A stretch of 64,000 bases of DNA from an uncultured Bacillota bacterium (GTDB taxonomy: Bacteria; Bacillota; Clostridia; Christensenellales; QAND01): NCBI GenBank assembly GCA_905188085.1, contig CAJJKN010000001.1:248001-312000 (forward strand), written 5' to 3'. Positions 17,307-25,987 of the stretch are shown here, in pieces (within the stretch, counting starts at the first letter, position 1; each line of letters begins with the position of its first letter). The notes under the pieces were generated by a model. That model worked only from the letters and a program-made list of their open reading frames with translations. It was not told where the DNA came from and did not search any database. The position numbers were made by a program, and so were the translations under genes.

Positions 17307-17879
17307 TTACCACTTGTTTTCCGTGATGCTAAATTCGCTGAAAACGGCGTCAAACGAATGCTGGGAGGGGCTGCACGCATACAGGCCGCAGCCAAGCAGC
17401 CCGGCACCTTTTTCAAAATGAAACACGCGCATTTGGGAAAACGCAATGCCGTCCAGGCTGTATTCGATACAAAAATCCGAACCGCTGCGGGAAAGACGAT
17501 AATACAGGGAATGGACCTCGCTGTCAAAATCCTGCATGGCCCAATCCGAATAGCCGCGGGAGGTGACAACACTGCCAAGCTGTTGCAAAGAAGGGTTGAT
17601 GTATTCAAGGGAAGCTTTGAACCAGTTTTCACTGTCCTGATAGACCATCAGGCCGCATTGATCATATTGCCCACCATAGACAAACTCCGCTTTGAAGGTA
17701 AAACAAAAGTCTTCTTCTGTATGGAAAACAAGGGCATGTGCGTTATCCTTTTGAAACCCGTAATGGGTTCTTTGCCAGCAATCCGTTTCGGGATCGGTGG
17801 TGATAACGATTTTTTCATCGGAAAGGTAAGATTGAGTGGGCGGATAAATCCATTCAAGCCTGTTGAGATCAAACCTCAT
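17307..17879 (-). CDS. DUF1349-domain protein
   Basis: 190 residues, one concanavalin-like beta-sandwich. Recognisable are DCWQRTHYGFQKDNAHAL, YDQCGLMVYQDSENWFKASLEY and the C-terminal GLYACSPSQHSFDAVFSEF. Family members such as Bacillus YesU sit among carbohydrate genes, yet no enzymatic activity is established. AAGGAG lies before the ATG. There is no signal peptide, so it is cytoplasmic. Confidence 0.82.
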   Translation of the reverse strand: MRFDLNRLEWIYPPTQSYLSDEKIVITTDPETDCWQRTHYGFQKDNAHALVFHTEEDFCFTFKAEFVYGGQYDQCGLMVYQDSENWFKASLEYINPSLQQLGSVVTSRGYSDWAMQDFDSEVHSLYYRLSRSGSDFCIEYSLDGIAFSQMRVFHFEKGAGLLGCGLYACSPSQHSFDAVFSEFSITENKW

Positions 17880-18022
17880 AAAAAACGCTCCTTTTCTTTT
17901 TGTCTACGGCCAAAAGCGGCACAAAAACAGTGTATCATACACGGCGGAAAAAGAATATCGGTTTATCGCTTGTAAAATTGGAAAAAATACAGAAAAGCAT
18001 AGGAGATTGGTAAGATGATTCC

Positions 18023-18051
18023 TTGACAAAAAACAGCGAAAGATTTTATAT
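18023..18051 (+). promoter_or_regulatory. Sigma-A promoter of the SDR gene
   Basis: TTGACA (18023-18028), 17-base spacer, TTATAT (18046-18051). An untranslated leader of about 75 bases follows. Confidence 0.65.
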
Positions 18052-18134
18052 TTAAAACAGTGAAAAAAAGAACACGGCAGGGCCAGAAAAGCAAGGCCGA
18101 CTGTGAAAATACAAAAAAGTTGGAGGATACAAAC

Positions 18135-18950
18135 ATGGCAACATCTTGGTTGAATCTGGAAGGCAAAACCGTCGTTGTAACAGGCGGCGCATCCGGCATC
18201 GGCAAAGCCGTAGCGCAGGAGTTTTTGCAAAACGGGGCAAACGTGGTGGTATGTGACATCAACCCCACCAAGCCGGAATTTGAACCGGGCGCCGGAAAAT
18301 ACGAATATGTGGTCACGGACGTGACAAGCCGCGAAAGCGTGGAAAACATGGTGGAAAAAGCCAAGGAAGCGTTTGGTAAGATTGATGTGCTGGTAAACAA
18401 CGCCGGCATCAACATTCCCCGTTTGCTGGTGGATCCCAAAGACCCGAAAGGCAAATATGAATTGGATGATAAAGTTTGGGATAAGGTCAGCAATATCAAC
18501 TTTAAAGGCGTATACCTTTGCGCCCAGGCTGTGGCCAGAGACATGGTGGCGCGCGGCGAAGGCGTGATTATCAATATGTCTTCCGAATGCGGGCTGGAAG
18601 GCTCCGAAGGGCAGAGCATCTATGCCGCAACCAAGGCTGCCGTAAATGCGTTGACCCGCTCCTGGGCCAAGGAGCTGGGCAAACACGGCGTGCGCGTTGT
18701 GGGCGTGGCCCCCGGCATTTTGGAAGCAACGGGCCTGCGTACTTTGGAATATGAAACGGCGCTGAGCTATACGCGCGGCATCACGGTAGAGGATTTGCGC
18801 GCAGGATACAGCAAAACCTCCACAACGCCGCTGGGTCGTTCCGGCAAATTGACGGAAGTGGCGGATATGGTAAACTATTTGGCCAGCGACAGAGCCAGCT
18901 TTGTTTGCGGCGTGACGATCAATGTGGCGGGCGGCAAAACCAGAGGCTGA
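18135..18950 (+). CDS. Short-chain dehydrogenase/reductase (sorbitol-6-phosphate dehydrogenase-like)
   Basis: 271 residues, classical SDR. NAD(P) binding is at TGGASGIGKA, followed by NNAG, the catalytic Ser in NMSSECG, and YAATK (Tyr and Lys). The C-terminus has DMVNYLASDRASFVCGVTINVAGG. The start MATSWLNLEGKTVVVTGG resembles proteins annotated as sorbitol-6-phosphate 2-dehydrogenase in Firmicutes, but no sugar PTS is adjacent, so the substrate is open. GGAGG at 18122-18126 fixes the start. Confidence 0.85.
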   Translation: MATSWLNLEGKTVVVTGGASGIGKAVAQEFLQNGANVVVCDINPTKPEFEPGAGKYEYVVTDVTSRESVENMVEKAKEAFGKIDVLVNNAGINIPRLLVDPKDPKGKYELDDKVWDKVSNINFKGVYLCAQAVARDMVARGEGVIINMSSECGLEGSEGQSIYAATKAAVNALTRSWAKELGKHGVRVVGVAPGILEATGLRTLEYETALSYTRGITVEDLRAGYSKTSTTPLGRSGKLTEVADMVNYLASDRASFVCGVTINVAGGKTRG

Positions 18951-18964
18951 GAAAATAGAAACAG

Positions 18965-18993
18965 AAAACGGGATGAATTTCATCCCGTTTTTT
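18965..18993 (+). terminator. Terminator of the SDR gene
   Basis: AAAACGGGATG/CATCCCGTTTTTT hairpin 14 bases past the stop. Confidence 0.9.
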
Positions 18994-19104
18994 GATTGCA
19001 CAAAAAGCAACAGCATTTAATGAGCAAAGCGTATTTTACTAAGAGAAAAGACAAAAGCGGCCGCAAAGACCGAAAAATCCCTGAGGAAAGGAGAAACAAA
19101 TGTG

Positions 19105-19584
19105 TTAGGCGATGGGCTCATGCTCTAAAGAGACGGGCATGCACATGGGGACATATGAAATGCCCTGCTGAAAGGTGAGGCTGCCGGTATCGCAAAAGCC
19201 TACGGCGTGATAAAAGGGCACGGCATAGGGCGAGGCATTGACGGTGAGTTGGTGTTTGCCGGCCTTATGGGCTTTTTGGCGGGCATAGTCAACCAGCGAA
19301 CGGCCAAAGCCCTGCCGGTGCTTATCCGCCCGCACAAACAACAGGCTGATATGGGAAAAGCCGCGCAGCGCCAACACGCCGGATAACGCGTTGTTTTTAA
19401 ACGCGCCGTAGAGGCGGAGCTGTCCTTGCCGTACCATGGAATGCAGATGATCGGGCGCGATATAGGAAAGAAAAAAATCTATGCCCTGCCGGGGATAATC
19501 CGGCGCGTCAAACGCCAGAAAGACCTCTTTACACAAAGCACAGGCCAGGGGAAGATCGGATAAGGATAGGGGCTGTATCTGCAT
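19105..19584 (-). CDS. GNAT-family N-acetyltransferase
   Basis: 160 residues. The acetyl-CoA loop is seen as RADKHRQGFGRSLVDYA (Q-x-x-G-x-G/A type), preceded by the strand HISLLFV and followed by LTVNASPYAVPFYHAVGF. AAGGAGG lies just upstream of this ATG. The acceptor substrate is not recognisable. It is divergent from the EamA gene. Confidence 0.85.
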   Translation of the reverse strand: MQIQPLSLSDLPLACALCKEVFLAFDAPDYPRQGIDFFLSYIAPDHLHSMVRQGQLRLYGAFKNNALSGVLALRGFSHISLLFVRADKHRQGFGRSLVDYARQKAHKAGKHQLTVNASPYAVPFYHAVGFCDTGSLTFQQGISYVPMCMPVSLEHEPIA

Positions 19585-19755
19585 GAAACCTCCTTTGCGA
19601 TTGGACGGAGCCAAACGATGGGAAACAAAAAACTTATTCTTATTATGCAGCAAAAGGGAAACGGAGGCAACGGCACAAAAGACAAGAAACAGGGCTTGGA
19701 GAAACGAAAAAAGCGTGATACAATCGAATGGTTACAAAAAACGGAGGACAAGCGG

Positions 19756-20673
19756 ATGAAAACCTGGATAGCGGAATTGATGCTTTTGTCTGCCTGTGTG
19801 ATATGGGGCAGCGGATTTGCCATTATGAAAGACGCGTTGGACGCTATTCCCCCCAACTATATTTTGGCGTTTCGTTTTTCCATCGCGGCATTGGCGATGG
19901 GCATTTGCATAGCGAAAAAGCTGCGCCATCTTACCAAAAAAGAGCTGTTGGCAGGGCTGGTGCTGGGCGCGCTGATGTATTTGGCTTACACAACGCAGAC
20001 GATTGGATTGAAATATACCACGGCCGGGAAAAATGCGTTTTTAACGGCGGTTTATGTGGCGCTGGTTCCGTTTATGATGTGGGGCGCACGCCACATTCGG
20101 CCGGATCGCTATAATGTAATTGCGGCGGTTCTGTGCCTGGTTGGCATTGGCATATTGTCGTTAGAAGGCGATTTTTCCATGAATTTCGGCGACATGCTGA
20201 CGCTGGTTTGCAGCGTGTTGTATGGGCTGCATATTGTGGCGGTCAGCTTTTTTGCCGGCTCTTTGGATGTAATGCGCATTACATGGCTGCAATTTCTGTT
20301 TTCCGCGCTGTTTGCCTGGTGCGGCGGCGGATTGTTTGAAACCTTCCCCACGGCCTGGACCGGCGGGATGGCGTTTTCCGTTGTGTATTTGGGCATTTTT
20401 GCCACGCTGGCGGCTTCCACAATGATGAACGTTGGCATAAAATATGTGGAGGCTTCGCATGCGTCGCTGTTGATGAGCACGGAAGCGTTTTTCGGCTGCC
20501 TTTCCGGCGTGGTGCTGCTTGGAGAGCCGCTGGGGTGGCGCATGGTTGTCGGCGGCGCGCTGATTTTGGCTGCCATGGTGATTTCGGAAACAAAACTCAG
20601 CTTTTTGAAAAATAAACCGGCAGAGCCTGCGGTACAATCCGGCAAAGCGGTTGACAACGGGCCGGGGAAATGA
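19756..20673 (+). CDS. EamA/DMT-family permease
   Basis: 305 residues, ten predicted helices in two EamA repeats (first AELMLLSACVIWGSGFAIMK; second FGDMLTLVCSVLYGLHIVAV). Drug/metabolite superfamily exporters of this type move amino acids, nucleosides or other small metabolites. GGAGG at 19743-19747 is eight bases before the ATG. The last codons contain the -35 box of the downstream tRNA-Pro promoter. No substrate clue. Confidence 0.88.
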   Translation: MKTWIAELMLLSACVIWGSGFAIMKDALDAIPPNYILAFRFSIAALAMGICIAKKLRHLTKKELLAGLVLGALMYLAYTTQTIGLKYTTAGKNAFLTAVYVALVPFMMWGARHIRPDRYNVIAAVLCLVGIGILSLEGDFSMNFGDMLTLVCSVLYGLHIVAVSFFAGSLDVMRITWLQFLFSALFAWCGGGLFETFPTAWTGGMAFSVVYLGIFATLAASTMMNVGIKYVEASHASLLMSTEAFFGCLSGVVLLGEPLGWRMVVGGALILAAMVISETKLSFLKNKPAEPAVQSGKAVDNGPGK

Positions 20674-20679
20674 TAAGAT
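20651..20679 (+). promoter_or_regulatory. Sigma-A promoter of tRNA-Pro, overlapping the end of the EamA gene
   Basis: TTGACA (20651-20656), 17-base spacer, TAAGAT (20674-20679). The -35 box is inside the coding sequence; the -10 starts right after the TGA stop. Confidence 0.75.
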
Positions 20680-20713
20680 AATCCGGACGCCAGAAATGGC
20701 GCGGGTTTTATTT

Positions 20714-20790
20714 CTGGGTATGGCGCAGTTTGGTAGCGCGCTTGAATGGGGTTCAAGAGGCCGGAAGTTCGAATCTTCTTACCCAGACCA
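20714..20790 (+). tRNA. tRNA-Pro (anticodon GGG)
   Basis: Acceptor CTGGGTA pairs with TACCCAG; D arm GCGC/GCGC; anticodon stem CTTGA/TCAAG with loop ATGGGGT giving GGG; T arm with TTCGAAT; discriminator A and encoded CCA. Confidence 0.95.
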
Positions 20791-20792
20791 TG

Positions 20793-20842
20793 AAAAAGCA
20801 CGATCGTTTTGAAAAACGTATTCAAAACGGCCGTGCTTTTTG
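20793..20842 (+). terminator. Terminator of tRNA-Pro
   Basis: Long hairpin: AAAAAGCACG...CGTTTTGAA pairs with TTCAAAACG...CGTGCTTTTT, starting two bases after CCA. Confidence 0.9.
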
Positions 20843-21006
20843 CTTTATAAAGGGCCTTTGCCGTTTGAAGAAAACACAAACGTTGATTTGGTAAAAGGGA
20901 GGATAAAAAACAGCAAAATAAAGTGAACTTAAAAAGACGACGGAAACTGCGGGCAGAGCACACAACAAGCCGGGGTTTATGGTATAGTAAACAAAAGGAG
21001 AGAATG

Positions 21007-21817
21007 ATGAAAATAGTGATTTTAGATGGGGCGGCGTTAAATCCCGGAGATTTGAGCTGGCAGCAGTTTGAAAAGCTGGGGGAGGTCGTGTGTTACGACC
21101 GCACGCCGGAGGAAAAGACGATAGAAAGAATCGGCGATGCGCAGTTGATTTTGACTAACAAAACGCCGATTACGGAAGAGGTTTTGTCCGCTTGCCCGCA
21201 AATACGGTATATCGGGGCGCTTTCCACCGGCACAAACGTGATTGATACGGCGGCAGCCAAACAGCGCCGCATTGTGGTGAGCAATGTGCCAGATTACAGC
21301 ACGGAGGCGGTGGCGCAGCATATGTTTGCGCTGCTGTTGGAAAGCACAAACCATGTGGGGCTGCATGCGCAGAGCGTTGCGGCGGGAGACTGGGTCCGCT
21401 GCCGTGATTTTTGCTATTGGAAAGCGCCGCTGAAAGAATTGGCGGGGCAAACCATAGGGTTGATCGGCTATGGGAAAATCGGCCGGCGCGTGGCGCAAAT
21501 TGCCCGGGCTTTTTCCATGCAGGTGCAGGCGCTGGCACGGCCGGGGAAAAGCTATGAAGAACAAACGGACGTGCGCTTTGTTTCGATGGAGACGCTGCTT
21601 GCAACAAGCGACGTGGTATCCTTGCATTGCCCGCTGACAACGGAAAACAGCGGGATGATAGGCGATGGCGAACTAAAGAAAATGAAACGGGGCGCTGTAT
21701 TGTTTGATTACGCCGCACATTGCCTGGGCGGCACAGGAATCCCGTGCACGGCTGATGGAAATAGCGGCGGAAAACCTGCGGGCGTATTTGGCGGGCAAGC
21801 CGCAAAATGTTGTGTAA
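21007..21817 (+). pseudogene. D-2-hydroxyacid dehydrogenase (glycerate dehydrogenase-like), internal deletion and frameshift
   Basis: The first ~232 codons match the family well: PDYSTEAVAQHMFALLLE, the Rossmann motif GLIGYGKIGRR and DVVSLHCPLTTEN. At about 21700-21707, just after KRGAVL, the frame breaks. The expected end continues in the next frame (ITPHIAW with the catalytic His, then LMEIAAENLRAYLAGKPQNVV and a TAA at 21815-21817). About 50 residues expected between these blocks (the NTARG...VDVF region) are absent, so the change is a deletion whose length is not a multiple of three. AAGGAG precedes ATG 21007. The product would have supplied glycerate for the kinase downstream. Confidence 0.85.
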
Positions 21818-21836
21818 AGGGAAAGGGGAAAACAGA

Positions 21837-22970
21837 TTGAATACATGGATGTTAATGCCAGATTCTTTTAAAGGGACAATGAGCTCGCAAGAGGTTTGCG
21901 CGTGCATGAAAGAGCAGATTTTGCGCCATGTGCCCGGGGCAAACGTGATCTCCATTCCGGTGGCGGATGGCGGAGAGGGCAGCGTGGATTGCTTTTTGCA
22001 GGCCGTAAACGGAGAAAAGGTAACAGTGGAGGTGCAGGGCCCGTACGGAAAACCCATGCAGGCATATTACGGCATTTTGCCCGATGGCACGGCCGTGGTG
22101 GAAATGGCGGCCTGTGCCGGGCTGCCGCTGGTGGGAAAACAGCTTTGCCCGGATAAAACCACCACCTACGGCGTAGGACAGCTGATTTTGCACGCGGCGC
22201 AAAGCGGATGCAAGAAAATCATCGTGGGCCTGGGCGGCAGCTGCACAAACGACGCGGGGACAGGCGCGGCTGCGGCGTGCGGCGTGAAGTTTTTGGATAA
22301 GCAGGGGCAGGCGTTTGTGCCGACGGGGGGCACGCTGGGCGATGTGGAAAGAATAGATATGTCTACCCTGTCGCCGTTGCTTTCCGGGACGGAAATCGTG
22401 GCCATGTGCGATATAGATAATCCACTGTACGGCCCGCAGGGCGCAGCGGCCATCTTCGGGCCGCAAAAGGGCGCGGACGAAAAGATGGTGGCGTTTTTGG
22501 ATCAAGGGCTGCGCCATCTGTCTGAAATCTATGAAAGAGAAACAAATACACAGCCGGCGCAAACGCACGGTGCCGGCGCGGCCGGCGGCATGGGCTTTGG
22601 CATGCTGGCATTTTTGGGCGCTTCGCTGCAAATGGGCATTGAAACCGTGCTGGATACCGTGGGGTTTGAATCGCTGGCAAAAAAGGCGGATATCATCCTG
22701 ACCGGTGAAGGGAAAATGGATGGGCAAAGCCTGCGCGGCAAAGTGGTGATGGGCATTGCCAGGCGCGCCAAACCTTTGGGTGTGCCGGTGGTGGCAGTGG
22801 TAGGGGACATCGGGGATGATGTGCAGCCGGCCTATGACCAGGGCGTAACGGGGATTTTCAGCATCAACCGGGTAGCGCAGGATTTTGAAAAGGTAAAGGC
22901 GCGCAGCAAGAGCGATCTGGCGCTGACGATGGATAACCTGGTGCGCTTTTGCGTTTCGATGGGGCTGTAA
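21837..22970 (+). CDS. Glycerate kinase (GarK/GlxK family)
   Basis: 377 residues. The start PDSFKGTMSSQEVC, the ISIPVADGGEGSVDCF block, VGLGGSCTNDAGTGAAAACG and the C-terminal ILTGEGKMDGQSLRGKVVMGIARRA are family hallmarks. It phosphorylates D-glycerate with ATP to 2- or 3-phosphoglycerate. The TTG at 21837 is chosen because an AAAGGGG site lies about nine bases upstream and the family places PDS six to seven residues from the start; ATG 21849 is the alternative. It is 19 bases from the end of the broken dehydrogenase gene and was presumably co-transcribed with it. Confidence 0.92.
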   Translation: MNTWMLMPDSFKGTMSSQEVCACMKEQILRHVPGANVISIPVADGGEGSVDCFLQAVNGEKVTVEVQGPYGKPMQAYYGILPDGTAVVEMAACAGLPLVGKQLCPDKTTTYGVGQLILHAAQSGCKKIIVGLGGSCTNDAGTGAAAACGVKFLDKQGQAFVPTGGTLGDVERIDMSTLSPLLSGTEIVAMCDIDNPLYGPQGAAAIFGPQKGADEKMVAFLDQGLRHLSEIYERETNTQPAQTHGAGAAGGMGFGMLAFLGASLQMGIETVLDTVGFESLAKKADIILTGEGKMDGQSLRGKVVMGIARRAKPLGVPVVAVVGDIGDDVQPAYDQGVTGIFSINRVAQDFEKVKARSKSDLALTMDNLVRFCVSMGL

Positions 22971-23016
22971 ACCGGATTGCATTTGTGAAAAGAGATAAAA
23001 TGGATATACGAGCTGA

Positions 23017-23041
23017 AACCACCGGCAAACGGTGGTTTTTT
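23017..23041 (+). terminator. Terminator of glycerate kinase gene
   Basis: AACCACCG/CGGTGGTT stem followed by T residues. Confidence 0.85.
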
Positions 23042-23455
23042 ATATCCCAAAGACCGGGAGAAAACAGGCCCGGACTACGGGCAAAAGAACGCGGTCTGCT
23101 AAAGACGGGAAAAGCAAAATAACGAATCGGGGAAATGTAAAGGCGAAACGGAGAGCTTTGGAGAGAAGAGGGTATATGGGGATGAAAAACAAGCCGCTCG
23201 TGATGGGTGCTATGCCTTTTTGGAAAGAAAGGCGTACGGCCTGTTTATGCGATGGCTGCGGCCTGCGCGCTTTGGGAGATTTGTTTATTTTGAAAACGGC
23301 AGTTGCAGCGGGTTTTTGCAAAGGGAAATGGATCGGCCGCTTTATTATGGTTACATGTTGTACGGCGTCGGACTTTGCATGCTAATTTGCAAGAGCGTTT
23401 GCGGCTTTATTTACGGGAGAAACTTCATTGCGCAAAAGGCAGGCGGATTCTGCCT
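23042..23455. other. Purine-rich spacer between convergent genes
   Basis: No supported gene. Purines are 46/60 at 23101-23160 on the + strand. A frame beginning with an ATG at 23178 has no family resemblance and mixed composition; it is left out. Confidence 0.55.
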
Positions 23456-23459
23456 ACAA

Positions 23460-23488
23460 AAAAAGGACCGCAGACGCGATCCTTTTTG
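23460..23488 (-). terminator. Terminator of guaB
   Basis: AAAAAGGA..CGC / GCG..TCCTTTTT hairpin with T run on the - strand, ten bases past the gene. Confidence 0.8.
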
Positions 23489-23497
23489 TTTGTTGAA

Positions 23498-25003
23498 TCA
23501 GCCCATGACCGGGGTTTTGTCCTTGAGCAAAACGTCGTGCGAGCCGCCCTCTACGATGCTGGTGCTGGAAACCAGGGTAATCTTGGCATTCTTTTGCAGA
23601 TCCGGAATGTTCAATACCCCGCAGTTGCACATCGTGGAGCGCACCTTGCTCAAAGAGGCGTTTACGTTGTCTTTGAGGCTGCCGGCGTACGGCACATAGG
23701 AATCCACGCCTTCTTCAAAGGAGAGCTTGGCGTCGCCGCCCATATCGTAGCGCTGCCAGTTGCGGGCGCGGCTGCTGCCTTCGCCCCAATATTCTTTCAT
23801 GTAGTTGCCGTTGATGTTAACGCGGTTTGTCGGGCTTTCATCAAAGCGGGCGAAATAGCGGCCCAGCATGATGAAATCCGCCCCCATGGCCAACGCCAGG
23901 GTCATATGATAATCATAGACGATGCCGCCGTCCGAACAGATGGGCACATAGATGCCGGTCTGTTCAAAGTATTCATCACGGGCCTTGGCCACTTCGATCA
24001 ACGCGGTGGCCTGCCCGCGGCCAATGCCTTTTTGTTCACGGGTGATGCAGATGGAACCGCCGCCGATGCCGACTTTCACAAAATCCGCCCCGGCCTTGGC
24101 CAGGAACAGGAAACCTTCGCGGTCTACCACGTTGCCGGCGCCGATTTTCACGCTGTCGCCATAGCGGGCGCGCACAAAATCAATGGTGATCTTTTGCCAT
24201 TCGGTAAACCCTTCGGAGGAATCGATACACAGCACATCCGCCCCGGCCTCTACCAAGGCGGGCACGCGCTCTGCATAGTCGCGGGTGTTGATGCCGGCGC
24301 CGACCATATAGCGCTTATGGCTATCCAGCAATTCGTTGATGTTTTCCTTGTGCATATCATAGTCTTTCCGGAAAACCATGTAGACCAGATGCTGATTTTC
24401 ATCCACCAAAGGCAGGGCGTTTAATTTATGATCCCAGATGATGTCGTTGGCCTCTTTTAAGGTGGTGTTGGCCCCGGCATAGACCATATCTTCAAACTTG
24501 GTCATAAATTCCGAAACTTTTAAAGAGGGATCCATACGGCTGACGCGATAATCGCGGCTTGTGACAATGCCCAAAAGCTTGCCGTTGGGCGAGCCGTCCT
24601 CGGTAACGGGCATGGTGGCATGGCCGGTGCGCTGTTTTAACGATAAGACATCGGCCAGGGTGTCGGTTGGCCGCAGGTTGGAATCGCTGGTAACAAAGCC
24701 GGCCTTGTAGCTTTTCACGCGGGACACCATCGCGGCTTCGTTTTCGATGGATTGAGAACCATAGATAAAGGAAAGGCCGCCTTCTTTGGCAAGCGCAATG
24801 GCCATTTTATCATCCGAAACGGACTGCATGATGGCGGAGACCAACGGAATATTGATGGAAAGGGGGCTTTCCTCCCCTTTTTTAAACTTTACGATCGGTG
24901 TTTTTAAACTGACATTTGCGGGAATGCATTCTGCGGACGAATAGCCCGGGACCAAAAGATATTCCCCAAAGGTCCGGGACGGTTCTTCAAAATAATACGC
25001 CAT
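23498..25003 (-). CDS. guaB: IMP dehydrogenase
   Basis: 501 residues. It oxidises IMP to XMP with NAD+, the committed step of GMP synthesis. The barrel carries the phosphate-binding and catalytic loop GIGGGSICITREQKGIGRGQ with the active-site Cys, CSDGGIVYDYH, and the flap region SSRARNWQRY. CBS domains are inserted between about residues 95 and 225 (TGHATMPVTEDG, GIVTSRDYRV). The SICITRE form differs from the SICTTR of the enterobacterial enzyme and is the variant seen in many Clostridia. Single gene, AGGAG before the ATG, with a hairpin in its leader. Confidence 0.94.
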   Translation of the reverse strand: MAYYFEEPSRTFGEYLLVPGYSSAECIPANVSLKTPIVKFKKGEESPLSINIPLVSAIMQSVSDDKMAIALAKEGGLSFIYGSQSIENEAAMVSRVKSYKAGFVTSDSNLRPTDTLADVLSLKQRTGHATMPVTEDGSPNGKLLGIVTSRDYRVSRMDPSLKVSEFMTKFEDMVYAGANTTLKEANDIIWDHKLNALPLVDENQHLVYMVFRKDYDMHKENINELLDSHKRYMVGAGINTRDYAERVPALVEAGADVLCIDSSEGFTEWQKITIDFVRARYGDSVKIGAGNVVDREGFLFLAKAGADFVKVGIGGGSICITREQKGIGRGQATALIEVAKARDEYFEQTGIYVPICSDGGIVYDYHMTLALAMGADFIMLGRYFARFDESPTNRVNINGNYMKEYWGEGSSRARNWQRYDMGGDAKLSFEEGVDSYVPYAGSLKDNVNASLSKVRSTMCNCGVLNIPDLQKNAKITLVSSTSIVEGGSHDVLLKDKTPVMG

Positions 25004-25065
25004 ACACCTTCACTCCTATCCTGGTTTTGCGGCCGATGCGCAAGATTGATTGAGTATGAAAACAG

Positions 25066-25087
25066 AGCTTGCGCAAAAACGCAAGCT
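25066..25087 (-). promoter_or_regulatory. Hairpin in the guaB leader
   Basis: Perfect inverted repeat AGCTTGCG/CGCAAGCT with a six-base loop, between the likely -10 (25106-25111) and the guaB start. The following run (CTGTTTTC) is a poor T tract; attenuation or mRNA stability are possible roles. Confidence 0.4.
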
Positions 25088-25105
25088 TACGAGTAAATTT
25101 GCATT

Positions 25106-25111
25106 ATTATA
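25106..25111 (-). promoter_or_regulatory. Extended -10 promoter of guaB
   Basis: On the - strand TGTTATAAT (TGn plus perfect TATAAT); no good -35 box is seen. Confidence 0.5.
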
Positions 25112-25223
25112 ACACGCTTGTCGGTTTGCTTCCAGCCCCTAAAACACTTTTGAGGAAAATAAATATCGGATTGCAGGGAGAGGGTTTGCCGGGTATACTG
25201 AAAACCAGGAGGGTAGTAGTGTG

Positions 25224-25781
25224 ATGAAGAGGATAAAACAAATAGGCTGTGCGGTGCTTGCCATGGTGTCGCTTGCGCTATTGGCGGCCTGCGGGCCGGA
25301 TGTGAGCACGCCGTCCGGCGCGTATCAGGCGGGCATGGATGCCATGAAGAACTTTGATGAAAAGGGCCTGGCCGCCTATTTCCAAGACGGCGTTACGGAC
25401 AATATGTTTGACTATTTTGCCACGTTTGACGAAACGGAGCGAAAAACGGCCCGGGAACTGGCCAAGGCTATGTATAAAAAGCTGGAGACCAAGGTGCTGG
25501 AGGAGACGGTGAACGGAAATTCGGCTACGCTGAAAGTGGAGATTGCCTGGGTGGACAGAGAGGAAATTCAAACCGGCTTGGCCGGCGGCCTTGCGGAAAA
25601 CGGGCTGACAACGGCGGATTTATCCGAAAAAAGCAATCAGGATAAGCTGGTGCAGATTCTCAAAGACGTATTTGGCAAAGCGGAACGGACGGAACCCAAA
25701 ACCGTAACGGTGCCGATGATCTTGGAAGATGGGCAATGGAAAATTGCGGAAAACCCGGTGGAATCGTTTTTGAGACAGTAA
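25224..25781 (+). CDS. Small lipoprotein (DUF4878/DUF5105-like)
   Basis: 185 residues with signal peptide and lipobox LLAAC (Cys). The mature part begins STPSGAYQAGMDAMKNFDEKGLAAYF and ends VTVPMILEDGQWKIAENPVESFL, the layout of NTF2-like extracellular lipoproteins in Firmicutes. Function unknown. AGGAGGG at 25207-25213 serves either GTG 25221 or ATG 25224. The next gene encodes a protein of similar build, so the two may be old duplicates. Confidence 0.7.
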   Translation: MKRIKQIGCAVLAMVSLALLAACGPDVSTPSGAYQAGMDAMKNFDEKGLAAYFQDGVTDNMFDYFATFDETERKTARELAKAMYKKLETKVLEETVNGNSATLKVEIAWVDREEIQTGLAGGLAENGLTTADLSEKSNQDKLVQILKDVFGKAERTEPKTVTVPMILEDGQWKIAENPVESFLRQ

Positions 25782-25794
25782 AAAACACAACAGG

Positions 25795-25822
25795 AAAACG
25801 CTGCTTTGGCGGCGTTTTTTTG
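25795..25822 (+). terminator. Terminator after the first small lipoprotein gene
   Basis: AAAACGCTGC/GCGGCGTTTT stem (one G-T pair) followed by T run. Confidence 0.75.
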
Positions 25823-25987
25823 TTGAAGAAAATCGGGGAGCGGACAGGGGATGAAAAGAGAGACGACATAAAAAATTAACCCCATATAAAAATTAGAAAA
25901 CAAAGGGAAACCCGAAGAATGCTATGGAAGCGGGGCGGATGCCGTGATACAATCTTAACGAAAAACGCAGAATAAAGAGGAAATAAT

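Noticed and set aside
23178..23385. Small Cys-containing frame after glycerate kinase
   Set aside because: It lies in a purine-skewed spacer, has no clear ribosome site and no recognisable domain.
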